A stretch of DNA of 64,000 nt from Cyathus striatus (Eukaryota > Basidiomycota > Agaricomycetes > Agaricales > Nidulariaceae): NCBI GenBank assembly GCA_025738555.1, contig JAOVFP010000014.1, positions 1,736,001 through 1,800,000 of the forward strand. The letters run 5' to 3'. How positions within the stretch are numbered: the first letter of the stretch is position 1; each line of letters begins with the position of its first letter. Under the pieces are notes generated by a model. The model was not told the DNA's origin. It made no database searches and was given only the letters and a program-made list of their open reading frames with translations. Both the position numbers and the translations under genes were made by a program. Positions 34,440-45,781 of this stretch are shown one piece after another.

Positions 34440-36940
34440 CACATGTGATCTTCTGTGGGAAACCCAAGATCAAGAGAGGCTCTAGCATCTGCAAATACTG
34501 GTGGAGTTCTTTAAGAGGGGGCACAGTAACAATGTTCAGAAGGGTAGTGCTATCAAGTTGGAGGCTTTAAAGTTACAGTTAATTGTTTTGACAATGCAAC
34601 CAGTTCACATTTTATATTATGTGACTTTACTGGTGCAGTTGTGAGAACTCAATGGCAGCTGAAATACTGACAATAGCTGACTCTTTCATACTTGTTCCAG
34701 CTCTATTAGGCTTTTCAAATGCTGAATTGAATTGAGCTTACAATGTAAAGCCCTAAATATAGATCATATATTTCATTGACAGTGCAGGACCCCAAGCATG
34801 GATATAGTAGATCTATCAGGCTTATGCTTGCCCTCATGCCTACCATCAGAGAACAAGATCACATTGATATACTGCCAATGTTCTCTGAGTATTACTCATA
34901 GCAGTGGCAGTAACATCAGACTGCAAAGGATTGATGAATACTTAGATCTACCAGGCAAACAAAGTCTGATCACTGGCTCAGGAACTCACCTCTCAGACTC
35001 ACAGCCATTCATTATCTATTTAGCAAGGCCAGCAAGTGGCAGGGTCCACTACCATCCCTTGTCAGTATCGGTTTTACTGTAAGGTTGGAAGTAATCAAAT
35101 TGCCAGTAATAAAAGGCAACTATTTTATTTCTCAGGAAGCCATGAGTCACCAGTTGACATGTTGTTCACAACACATAACCACATGTATGACTTACTACAG
35201 ACAACATTACTTGGAGATGAACTGGATGAATGTAAAAGCACCACTGAACAAAGAAGAGAACAGAAACCATGTCTGATAACAAACTACAATTCCCAGTGTC
35301 AGGTCAGAGATGGGTGGGGCAAGAGGGAAAATACTATAATGAAATGGACCATTGCTTGAGAACAGGCCTACAGATTTTGACATTGCCCTATATTTTGATG
35401 TTGCCTGAGTGATGTTGCCTGGTGTTGCATGGATGTTGCCTGACATTGCATATTTAATTTTGGCATTGCCTGGCATTGCTTGGTGAGGTCCTGTGTTCAA
35501 GTCTTGCTTGTGCACATGCTTAGTTAGTAATAAATCTGATAAATTAGTATTATTTCACAATGAAAAATGTACCTTGCACTCATATAATATATATTAGCAC
35601 TTGATAAGGAATATGAGCCATGTATAACAGGGTATAACTTATAATTTCAGTGAAATAAGTTGGAAATAAGTATTTTTTTCCTTTGTACACAACATTTCTA
35701 CCCTAGACAGTTTGTAGTTTAGTAAATACATGATATATAAAAATAAAAGTAAAGATTTGGTAGAGATACATGTCAGAAGTAACAAAGAATAGAGAGGGTG
35801 ATTGAGAGGAATGAGGGTGATAATGGAGCAAAGAGAGGGTGATAATGGAGCAAAGAGAGGGTGATAAAGGAGCAAGAACTCAAACACAGACACAGATACA
35901 GACACAAAATGGGGAGGAAACTTGTTAACAACTACCAAGTTACAGAGTGTATATATACTTGAGGCTGTCTACCAAAGTCCCAACCAAGGTCCATGTAACT
36001 AAGGTAACAGACAGCTGTCAATCTGTCAATCAAGGATCTGTCAATCACAGAACTGTCAAGTATGACAGGTGACAAGTGACAGCTGTCAAAGAAGCTGTGC
36101 AACCCAGAATATCTAACAATACATGCACTCTGCTCATTTTTATACTAGTTGTAGAGATTGTTGAAAATCAGATTTTGATGTTGCCTGATGTTGCCATTTG
36201 AGAATTGATGTAGCTTGGCATTGCTTGATGTTTCCAGGCATTGCTGTGACATTGCTGATTTAAATCTTTTGTTAGATTTGGCATTGCTATGATGTTGCCT
36301 GATGTTGCTTGGCATTGCTGGAGGTTCATTTTTTCCCACTGTGGAGGAATTAACTTGAGGATGCTTGGCGAGCATCACACCTGACTGTTAGAATTAACTA
36401 CAATAATCCTAGACCAAGGTAGTTAGTAATAGAGACAATAATGAATACTTAGCTGGTTGGATTGAAGTTGATTATGATGCTTCCTATAGACTTGGTAACT
36501 CAAAGACTCAGTTTGCGTGTGCAGAGTTTAGTCAGAAAAAGGGAGGTGCCTTCCCCTCGAGTCGCAACTTGAGGTATATACATGAGTAACAATTGAGATG
36601 GGATAGCACACACATGCTCTCACATCACCAGTGCCCAGAAAAAGAATAAGGTACACAAAACAATATGAAATTGAAAGGCTAGAAGTGAACAGTAATGAAA
36701 AGGAAGGGTAGAATAAGGAAAAAAGATAATATAATAGAAAGTGACTGTGTTTATGAAAGGAAAAACAATGAATACTTACCACTCCTACTACTCCTAGAAC
36801 CAATGCATGATGACAGCAACTCTCTCTCAATACTACCATGGAACACATAATGTTGGAGGTAAAGACAAGCTACTCTCCCCAAAGTAGCAATGCAGTGGAC
36901 TAGGCTGCATACTCAACAATGTGTGGTTGGTGGCAGGGTG
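34440..36940. other. CpG-depleted repeat-rich stretch
   Basis: No gene recognised. Clusters of TGTTGCCTG/GCATTGCTTGG occur at 35373-35480 and 36170-36330. A 21-bp tandem (GGGTGATAATGGAGCAAAGA) occurs about three times at 35800-35880. CTGTCAATC-type repeats occur at 36010-36080. These look like pieces of one degenerate retroelement or satellite, but I could not define ends. Confidence 0.45.
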
Positions 36941-36944
36941 CTCT

Positions 36945-37075
36945 GTCATTGGACACTGGCAGTCAGAATATCAGGAGTGGACAGGAGAATGAAAAGCCTA
37001 GACACATATCATAGCAGAAAATGAGGGTGATGATAAAGAATTGCAAAAAAGAAAAGAATGATCAAGTGGGAATTG
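36945..37075 (+). repeat. Direct repeat, left copy (partner at 45428-45556)
   Basis: Both copies share CATTGGACAC, GAAAAGCCTRGACA-like sequence, TATCATARCAGAAAA, GAGGGTGATGA and AGAATGATCAAG in the same order and orientation. The copies bracket 8.4 kb of satellite-like DNA and a hAT element. Confidence 0.7.
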
Positions 37076-37089
37076 AGTGGTGTCAGCCA

Positions 37090-37240
37090 GCATAATCATT
37101 TTACCAGGGCAAAAAATGATTGCTTAGGCAATCAAATGTGATCATTTACCATAGAACTAGCAGAATATTACTATGCTTAAATGTGATCATTTACTATAAT
37201 ACTAGCAGAATATTCCCATGCTCAAATGTGATCATTTACC
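37090..37240 (+). repeat. 45-bp minisatellite, left part
   Basis: About three copies of CAAATGTGATCATTTACYAT...AGCAGAATATT. The array continues at 40366 after an inserted 3.1-kb element. Confidence 0.75.
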
Positions 37241-37601
37241 AGTAATTTACACTCCCCCCAAGAGGTCTGTATGGATCTGTATGGAATCCACACAGAATTT
37301 GAAAATTCTGTACAGATCCATGCAGATCTGTACAGACCCATACAGACCTGTATAGATACCTTACAGAATTTATATGGTGGTTACAACTATTATTAGAGGT
37401 GATTATTCTATACAGATTCCATACATATTCTGCATGGATTCTGTGTGGATTTATGCAGAATCTGTAAGATCTATTTAATACCTTAATTTTTCTGTTTCAA
37501 ATCACAATGAATACTATTAAAACTGTAATTCATAATCTCATCTCATTCCTACCTCCATCTTGTCTCCATTGCTGCCTTGTTACAGGTGTCAAGTGTAACC
37601 T

Positions 37602-38055
37602 GTATAGTATTACACTCAATGCATAGTGTCACACTTAATGCATAGTATCACATTTAATGTATAGTGTTACACTCAACACTTAGTGTCATGCTTAAAGCAT
37701 AGTATCACATTTAATGTATAGTGTCACACTTAACGCATAGTGTTATGTTTAATGTATAGTGTCATGCTTAAAGCATAGTGTCATGTGTTTAATGTATAAT
37801 GTCACGCTTAATGCATAGAGTCACACTCAACACATAGTGTCACACTTAATGCATAGTGTCACACTCAATGCAGAGTGTCATGCTCAATGTATAGTGTCAC
37901 ACTCAATGCAGAGTGTCACGCTTAATGCATAGAGTCACACTCAACACTTAGTGTCACACTTAATACATAGTGTCATGCCTAATGCATAGTGTCATGCTTA
38001 ATGCATAGTGTCACACTCAACACTTAGTATCACACTCAACACTTAGTGTCACATG
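37602..38055 (+). repeat. 19-bp tandem array, about 24 copies
   Basis: The unit is TAGTGTCACACTTAATGCA with many transitions (TAGTATCACATTTAATGTA, TAGTGTCATGCTTAAAGCA). Confidence 0.85.
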
Positions 38056-38215
38056 CAAGGAAATAAGTATAATAAGATTCTGTACAGAATCTGTACAGAA
38101 TTTTCAGGTCTGTAATGCAGAATTCCAAGGAATTCTGCATAATCTGTATGGAATTTTCAGAATCTGTGCGGAATCTGCACAGACCCTGTATATTTCACTC
38201 CTCCACAAGATCAGG

Positions 38216-38445
38216 TGGACTCCGGGTAGAGTCCAGGACTCCAGGTGGACTCCAAGTGGACTCCAAGTGGACTCCAGGTGGACTCCACCTGGACTCTACC
38301 TGGACTCTACATGGACTCTACCTGGACTCTACCTGGACTCTACATGGACTCTACCTGGACTCTACCTGGACTCTACCTGGACTCTACCTGGACTCTACCT
38401 GGACTCTACCTGGACTCTACCTGGACTCTACCTGGACTCCACTGA
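38216..38445 (+). repeat. 11-bp tandem array, about 15-20 copies
   Basis: The unit is TACCTGGACTC. Because 11 is not a multiple of three, the same 11-residue peptide repeat appears in all three frames, which explains the long open frames here. Confidence 0.9.
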
Positions 38446-38469
38446 ACTCAAGTGCCTAAGCTGTATGTA

Positions 38470-38870
38470 GACTCTATTGTTACATGTGTGTGAAAGTGTG
38501 ACATGTTGAAAAATGTTGGAAAAAGCGTGACATGTGTGACAAGCGTGGGGAAAGTGTGACATGTTCGAAAAATGTCACATATCACAATCATCACACTTGC
38601 CACACTTTTCGAACATGTTACACTTTTCCCACGCTTGTTACACATGTCACGCTTTTTCCAACATTTTTCAACATGTCACACTTTCACACACATGTAACAA
38701 TAGAGTCTACATGCAGCTTAGGCACCACACTTTTTCTAACATTTTTCAATATGTCACACTTTTCCAACATTTTCCAACATGTCACACTTTCACACATGTG
38801 TGACAAGTATGATAACTGTGGGAAACATGTTACAACTATGACAATAGAGTCTAGATACAGCTTATACACT
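38470..38870. repeat. Inverted repeat between the two 11-bp arrays
   Basis: GTGTGACATGTTGAAAAATG at about 38495 is mirrored by CATTTTTCAACATGTCACAC near 38660, with further copies to 38800. AATAGAGTCTA motifs mark both sides. It forms the centre of a palindrome whose outer arms are the 38216-38445 and 38880-40215 arrays. Confidence 0.8.
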
Positions 38871-38879
38871 TGGGTTCAG

Positions 38880-40215
38880 TGGAGACCAGGTAGAGTCCAG
38901 GTAGAGTCCATGTAGAGTCTAGGTAGAGTCTGATTGCTTGAGTCCAGGTAGAGTCCAGGTAGAGTCTAGGTAGAGTCCTTACTCTACCTAGACTCTACAT
39001 GGACTACCTGGACTCTACTGAACTTGAGTTTACTAAAGTCCAGGTAGAGTCCAGGTAGAGTCCATGTAGAGTCCAGGTAGAGTTCAGGTTCAGTCTAGAT
39101 GATTGAATTTACTAAAGTCCAGGTAGAGTCCAGGTAGAATCCATGTAGAGTCCAGGTTCAGTCTAGGTACTTGAGTTTACTAAAGTCCAGGTAGAGTCCA
39201 GGTAGAATCCATGTAGAGTCCAGGTTCAGTCTAGGTGCTTGAGTTTACTAAAGTCCAGGTAGAGTCCAGGTAGAGTTCAGGTAGAATCCATGTAGAATCC
39301 AGGTTCAGTCTAGGTGCTTGAGTTTACTAAAGTCCAAGTAGAGTCCAGGTAGATTTCATGTAGAGTTCAGGTTCAGTCTAGTTACTTGATTCTACTAAAG
39401 TCCAGGTAGAGTCCAGGTAGAATCCATGTAGAGTCCAGGTTCAGTCTAGGTGCTTGAGTTTACTAAAGTCCAGGTAGAGTCCAGGTAGAGTTCAGGTAGA
39501 ATCCATGTAGAATCCAGGTTCAGTCTAGGTGCTTGAGTTTACTAAAGTCCAAGTAGAGTTCAGGTAGAGTCCATGTAGAGTTCAGGTTCAGTTTAGTTAC
39601 TTGATTCTACCAAAGTCCAGGTAGAGTCCAGGTAGAATCCATGTAGAGTCCAGGTTCAGTCTAGGTACTTGAGTTTACTAAAGTCCAGGTAGAGTCCAGG
39701 TAGAATCCATGTAGAGTCCAGGTTCAGTCTAGGTGCTTGAGTTTACTAAAGTCCAGGTAGAGTCCAGGTAGAATCCATGTAGAGTCCAGGTTCAGTCTAG
39801 TTACTTGGTTCTACTAAAGTCCAGGTAGAGTCCAGGTAGAGTCCAGGTAGAGTCCATGTAGAGTCCAGGTTCAGTCTAGGTGCTTGATTCTACTAAAGTC
39901 CAAGTAGAGTCCAGGTAGAGTCCAGGTAGAGTCCAGATAGAGTCCAGGTTCAGTCTAGGTGCTTGAATTTACTTAAGTCCAGGTAGAGTCCAGGTAGAGT
40001 CCAGGTAGAATCCAGGTGGAGTCCAGGTGGAGTCCAGTTGCTTGAGTCCAGCAGACTCCAGGTGCAGTCCAGCTCACACCTGGAGTCCACCTGAACTCTA
40101 TGTAGAGTCTATTATTTTCTATATGTAAAGTCCAGGTGAAGTCCAAGTGGAGTCCAAGTAGAGTCCAAGTGAAGTCCAAGTAGAGTCCAGGTAGAGTCCT
40201 GGAGTCCAGGTGGAA
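38880..40215 (+). repeat. Higher-order repeat of inverted 11-mers
   Basis: The basic unit is AGTCCAGGTAG, the reverse complement of the array at 38216-38445. From about 39030 to 39970, blocks of four to six 11-mers alternate with a fixed spacer (GGTTCAGTCTAGGTGCTTGA plus GTTTACTAA), giving a second-order period of about 66-80 bp, around 13 times. Confidence 0.9.
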
Positions 40216-40365
40216 TCTACATGGAGTCTACATGATTTCGTGGAGGAGTGTAATGACCTCCACAGACCCAAAAAAACCTCTGCCAAAATGAAAAAAATAT
40301 GTACAGATTCCACACAGATTCCATGTGGATCCATACAGAACACATGGCTAAGTGTAAAGAGCTCT

Positions 40366-40830
40366 CATTTGCTATAATACTAGCAGAATATTCCCATGCT
40401 CAAATGTGATCATTTACATAGGACTAGCTAATTGCTCACGCTCAAATGTGATCATTTACTATAATACTAGCAGATTGTTCCCATGCTCAAATGTGATCAT
40501 TTACTATAATACTAGCAGATTGTTCCCATGCTCAAATGTGATCATTTACTATAATACTAGCAGATTGTTCCCATGCTCATATCTAATCATTTACAATAGG
40601 ACTACCACAGTATTCACACACTCAAATGTGATCATTTACATATTACCACCAGAATATTCTCATAATCAAATGTGATCATTTACGATAATATTAGCAGAAT
40701 ATTCCCACACTCAAATATGATCATTTATGATAGGACTAGCAGATTGTTCCCACACTCAAATGTGATCATTTACTAAAATATTAGCAGAATATTCCCACAC
40801 TCATAAGTGATCATAAGTGATCATTAGATC
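40366..40830 (+). repeat. 45-bp minisatellite, right part
   Basis: About ten copies of CTCAAATGTGATCATTTACT ATAATACTAGCAGATTGTTC CCATG. Three consecutive copies (about 40440-40575) are identical and later ones diverge. The length of 45 bp makes an open frame of 15-residue repeats; it is not a gene. Confidence 0.88.
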
Positions 40831-40849
40831 ATGCAGGTGGCATAATAGG

Positions 40850-42355
40850 TTGTCATGTATATCACATTGTGTCACTTATGTCACACTTTTTCACCACATG
40901 TCACACTTTTTGACACGTCACATTTTGTCACACATTTGAACACGTCACACATTTAGATATGTCACACTTTTTCATCACATGTCACACTTTTCACCACATG
41001 TCACACTTTTTGACATGTCAAATTTTGTCACACACATCACACTTTTAATTATGTCACATATTTAAACACATCACACATTGTCACACATGTCACACTTTTA
41101 CATATGTCACATATTCCACATCTGTCTTGTTGGTTATGGCTGTCACACTTCTCACATTTGCTTGCATGACACTTCTGTTATGTAGTCACATAGGTTACAT
41201 TTCCAAATTCATGTCACACAACATCTGTTACAACCATTATATTCATCACAAATGTTACATATCCAACACATCACATTTATTCACATTTTGTTCACATGTC
41301 ACACATCTCTCATTTGTAATACTGTACCATTTAAATAAGTTTGAAATAGACAAAATTTTGACATCATTTGATGCTTTCTGACATGTGACTGTCAAATTAT
41401 TAAAATGGTAGATATAGCCCATTGGTCAGTCAAGAAAAACATCTGATTGGCTGATAGAAAGTGTGACAAAGATATAAGTGATGTGACAATAGAAGTAATA
41501 ATTGAATGGAAGATATAGATAAGTCAACATAATCAGACCAGGTAACATGTGATGAAGATACAGAATACATATTAAGGTTAGTTAGACAAAATTAGTATCT
41601 AAGTACAGTTATGTCTACTATAGAATCTGACTGTCTTATTAAAACATAACATTGTGATTATCAGAAAGTAGTGTTGACACAATGTGATTTCTGCCTAGTG
41701 CTATGAATGTTGAATTCAACCAATACAGATAAATAGTAAGAGAAAATGTGATTTTCATAAAGTAGTCAAGTGCCTTTGTCATATAATATGTAATGCACAT
41801 GAATCACTTAGTGAGCACTTTTCATGTGACTTTTTCATGTGACATGTATGATATGTGTGTAGGGTCTGTATGACTGTGGGATGTGCAAATGAAAGTAAAA
41901 GTGCAATTTTATTTTTTGACAAGGAGAGTACCATGACAAGCAAGTGATATGAGAAGGAAGTGTGATATATGTGACAAATGTGAGAATATAACAGGTGTAA
42001 TATTGACACATAAGGGATGTATGACATGTGTAATGAATATAATGGTTGTAACAGATGTTGTGTGACATGAATTTGGAAATGTAACCTATGTGACTACATG
42101 ATAGGAGTATCATACAAGCAAATGTGAGAAGTGTGACAGCTATAAACAACAAAACAAATGTGGAATATGTGACATATGTAAAAGTGTGATGTGTTTAAAT
42201 GTGTGACATGTGTAACATGTCTGAATGACAAAATGTGACATGTCAAAAAGTGTGACATGTCTAAATGTGTGAGGTGTTTAAAAGTGTGACACATGACAAA
42301 ATATAATGTTTGTGACAATGTGTGACATGTGTAAAAGTGTGACATGTGGTGCAGA
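40850..42355. repeat. 1.5-kb palindrome rich in TGTCACA
   Basis: Arms at about 40850-41262 and 41950-42355 are inverted copies (GGTTACATTTCCAAATTCAT in the left arm near 41190 and its complement near 42080) around a roughly 690-bp AT-rich spacer. The outer arms contain dozens of TGTCACAC/TGTCACAT heptamers. No coding content. It is probably a non-autonomous foldback element. Confidence 0.8.
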
Positions 42356-42408
42356 ATACAGTACAGGAGGATGATATACAAAAGGAAATGCAGGGTGGTG
42401 GGGATAAC

Positions 42409-45297
42409 TAGTGATGTGAAAGTCTGGTTCAGTCCAGTTCAACAGCATTTTTTTAGAACCTAGGACTGAACTCTAGGTTCAGTTCAGCCAAATTTCTGAA
42501 CTTTGAACTGGACTTATAGTTCAGGTTCAGATAGGTTCGGTTTTGGTTCAGAGCAGGTTCAAACTCTGAACTGGACTCTTCAACCAATTTTATTTTTCAG
42601 CAATAATCTTGTGTTAATCAACACAATAGTGTTAAGATGTATTGTAAATATACTAGTAGACTTCAGACTTCCAGAAGCAGGATGTTTCTTCTTCGAATTG
42701 GAAGTGGAATGGGATGAGTTGGCAACAGATGATGAAGCTGAATGAGATGAGTCAGCCATGGATGGAACAGAACAAGTCAAGTCGGGTGCAGATGGAGCAG
42801 AACAAGATGAACTAGCCACCGATGGAGCAGGACGAGATGCAGTTAAAATCAACCTGGAGGAGACAGTTGACTTTGTGGCTTTGAGAGACAAGTAGAGAAA
42901 CAAACACCAGTCAAAGGGAGAGGGGTATTGTTGTCCTTGTAGTTATACCAAGTAATCTCCAAAGCATTCTTTAATGAGCCATCAACACATACAGTGCATG
43001 CAGCATCAGAGACTTCAGAGCCAGCCATAATATTTTCTGTAAAAGTAATACATTAGCTTGCAAGAATGATGTCACAGGTGAAAGTTGATTTCACATAATG
43101 ACATGAATACAGCTAAATCACTCAAAGATAGAAAAGCAAACACTTAGAAAACTTAATAATACCTTAACAAACAACACTTAATATGCACTTCTATTTCACT
43201 ATTAATCAGGAAAACCATACACAAGTAACTAATCAATACACTAACAAATAAAGCTACATAAACACTAATAGTTCATCACCAATCAGAACAATTATACACA
43301 AACAAGTAACTACAATACCAGCTCATTATTAATCAAGATAAACATACACAAATACTTAGTCATACTACTGGACCAGCACTAATCAGAATAAACATCATCA
43401 TACAAACAACTACACCAAGACTAATATGTACAAATAATTATACCCTGTACAAAATAAGAAAGCTTTTAGGTACAAACAAAAGAGCACCATTGTTCTCAAG
43501 AGCTATTAATAGCACAACCATTGTGCTAAATATACCCATTGTTCTTTCAAGTGCTATTAATAGCATTTCTATTGTGCTAAATATACCCATTGTCTAAGAT
43601 GCTGACTCATGCATCCTAAATTGGAGAACAATGGAGAAAAGGATGACTCATACTTTCCCCAGTTGGAGAACAATGGGAAAGTAGGTGTGGGATATGATTA
43701 GTCAGCAGGAGGGTAAAAGGCATATAAGGAGGAGGATTTGGCCTGTAGAAACAACAACTTATACCTAGTTTACATTTGTTTGTATCCCTTTGCAGTTGTA
43801 GCACACAACCCTTACCTACTAAATATAACCTATATACTTCCCCTCTACCCAGTACACATATTGTCAGAGTCACATATAAAGCATCAACAGTAAAGTGTGA
43901 AACTAATTTGTATTATTTGTGTCTACTCAGACAGTAAGGCACTGTATCTTCATAAAGTAACAGCAGCAGCAGCATCATATTTGTGTCCACTCAGATAGTG
44001 AGGCACCATATCTTCGTAAAGTAACAGCAGCAGCAGCAGCATTGTATTTGTGTCCACTCAGATAGTGAGACACTGTAACTTCATATAGCAACTGTTGTCA
44101 TACCATATTTGTGTCTACTCAGATAGTGAGGCACTGTAACCTTGTAAATTATATATGCGCCTCAGTTGTGAAGTAAGAAGCAGAAACCATCAGGGACCTC
44201 AGCTCCACTTCAACCTTCAACATAATAGTAACCTATATCTTCAGCCTACCCTTCACCTGCAAGCCCTTGCCACAATCCTAGTTGTTGTGCTTGCTATTTG
44301 CCTACTCTTCTAAACTTACCTACCCACCTCTACACTTAAATATACACCTGTGTTCATCACCAAACCTCTTGAGTTAAGGAGAATATCTACAAATAATATC
44401 CCCCAACACTCAGGTGCAAAGCATGAACAAAGTCACTTCCTGCTGACCACCTTAGATAATTATTATCTTAAACTGACAATGATTAAACGAAAGTAAAAGT
44501 ACTTAACCAATAATAATCACAGGTTTTTATCGCAAAGGAGGTTTCAATAGAAAGCTTACTGACTTCAGTGCATTCAACTGCAGCAATTTATATTGTGCAT
44601 GAAAGTGTGAGTCATAAATGTTAGAAAATCACCATTACTTACTGCAGTGTCTTGCCAACATAACAATCATCTTACTGTATGAGTTTCCATCACATAATCT
44701 GAGATATTGATGCTAGAACTATGGAAGATGACATGCTATAAAGTAATTTATGGTTTGCTGAGTGCAGAGGTTGAAGGGGAGTCAGAGGAACAAGGTAGTT
44801 GACAGAGTCTTGATTATGAGGTCAGCCCAGTGTGTTACAGTAAGCCATGTGATGCCAAGAGGGGAGTGCAATCCAAGTTTAATAACGAGTTGATCATAAT
44901 GTTCATACCTGAAAACCAAGTGGGACCATGAGCAGCTAGAAAGAAACTGAGAGTTGGGAGTTGGAGGGACTAATACTAGGACTTGGTACGTGGTGCAGTG
45001 GTGATCATAATGATCATACTTGAAAGTTGTGCAGTTAGATCATGCTTACTAATAATTAACATTGTTATGTATCCCCCAATGTCCTCCCTTGCTGAGAATT
45101 CTATAGCTCATGCTCATCTAAATTCCACAAAATATCAAGAGTTTACAAATGGGTTCAAACAGGTTCACAAATTTTTGCTATCTAGAGAACTGGGAACCAG
45201 ACTTAAGGTCTGGTTCATGTCACATGCCTGAACTTTGGACTGAATTCATGTTCAGTTCTCTAGAGTCCTGGTTCAGAACTGAACTTTCACATCACTA
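42409..45297. mobile_element. Non-coding hAT-type element (hAT-4)
   Basis: The ends TAGTGATGTGAAAGT (42409) and its exact complement (ending 45297) are flanked by a perfect 8-bp duplication GGGATAAC (42401-42408 and 45298-45305). The subterminal regions repeat GGTTCAG / CTGAACT many times (42420-42580 and 45150-45285), as binding-site clusters do. No transposase. The interior at about 43560-44400 looks retroelement-like (TATA-like CATATAAGG at about 43720 plus the tandem repeat below) and may be a nested solo LTR whose limits I cannot set. Confidence 0.88.
43916..44150 (+). repeat. Tandem repeat of 61-67 bp, four copies
   Basis: Each copy starts TTTGTGTCYACTCAGAYAGT and has a conserved GAGGCACTGTA core. 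Two copies contain a short CAG run (4-5 units). It lies within hAT-4. Confidence 0.85.
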
Positions 45298-45427
45298 GGG
45301 ATAACTAATAATTATGATACAGTCACAGCATGTCAATCAACATATCCCCAACTTTGGATAGGCATATCATATTAACTTGAGAGCTGCATTGAGGACATGA
45401 CAAAATGTGCACCCTAACCCTAAGGTC

Positions 45428-45556
45428 ATTGGACACCAGCAGTTGGAATATTGGATGTGGAAGAACAAAATAAAAGGCCTGGACATGTATCATAACAGAA
45501 AAATGAGGGTGATGAAAACATATAAAGAAAGAAAAAGAATGATCAAGAGGGACCAA
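45428..45556 (+). repeat. Direct repeat, right copy (partner at 36945-37075)
   Basis: See the left copy. This copy lies just 3' of the decayed minus-strand ORF at 45782-47904 and may be the end of that element. Confidence 0.7.
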
Positions 45557-45781
45557 TTGAACCACCCTCACATCAAGAGTAAGGAGCAGCATGTGAGGAG
45601 GCATCATCTGTTAGACATGTGACGTACCTCGACACTGCTATAAAGAGTTGTATTGCACACATAACAAAGAGCCAATGCAAGGATAGAGTAAGTTTTAAAT
45701 GTAGTGTAAAAAATTAGAAAGCTTCAGTCATGAGAGACAAGACACAAGAGAAAAAGTAAGAGTAAAGAGCTTTCCAAACAA

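Larger units (their letters stand above)
37241..40365. mobile_element. Composite element built of minisatellites inside a 45-bp minisatellite
   Basis: Both ends carry TTTACACT in inverted orientation (37246 and about 40351-40359) followed by inverted CTGTATGGATC / ATGGAATC...CACACAGA sequence. The flanks CATTTACC (37233-37240) and CATTTGCT (40366-40373) fit a diverged 8-bp duplication of the minisatellite's own CATTTACT. A second inner pair of inverted ends, CACTCCTCCAC at about 38195 and its complement at about 40240, delimits the 11-bp arrays. No coding content. The call as a mobile element rests on ends and flanks, not on a transposase. Confidence 0.55.

Noticed and set aside
35480..35512. 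GTGTTCAAGTCTTGC, possible tRNA-derived SINE end
   Set aside because: No stem pairing and no A box at the right distance.
38115..38470. Three overlapping open frames encoding WTLPGLYLDST-like repeats
   Set aside because: They are the same 11-bp minisatellite read in three frames; the unit length is not a multiple of three, so each frame gives the same peptide.
40406..40675. Open frame with 15-residue repeats (SNVIIYYNTSRLFPC)
   Set aside because: It is the 45-bp minisatellite read in frame; there is no start context or conservation beyond the DNA repeat.
37602..40830. Regular repeats that might suggest a CRISPR array
   Set aside because: The units are contiguous without unique spacers, and the genome is eukaryotic.
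43560..44400. Solo LTR inside hAT-4
   Set aside because: TATA-like sequence and tandem repeats look retroelement-like, but no TG...CA ends with a matching 5-bp duplication were found.
45411..45423. CCCTAACCCTAA, telomere-like
   Set aside because: Only two units; too short to be an interstitial telomere.
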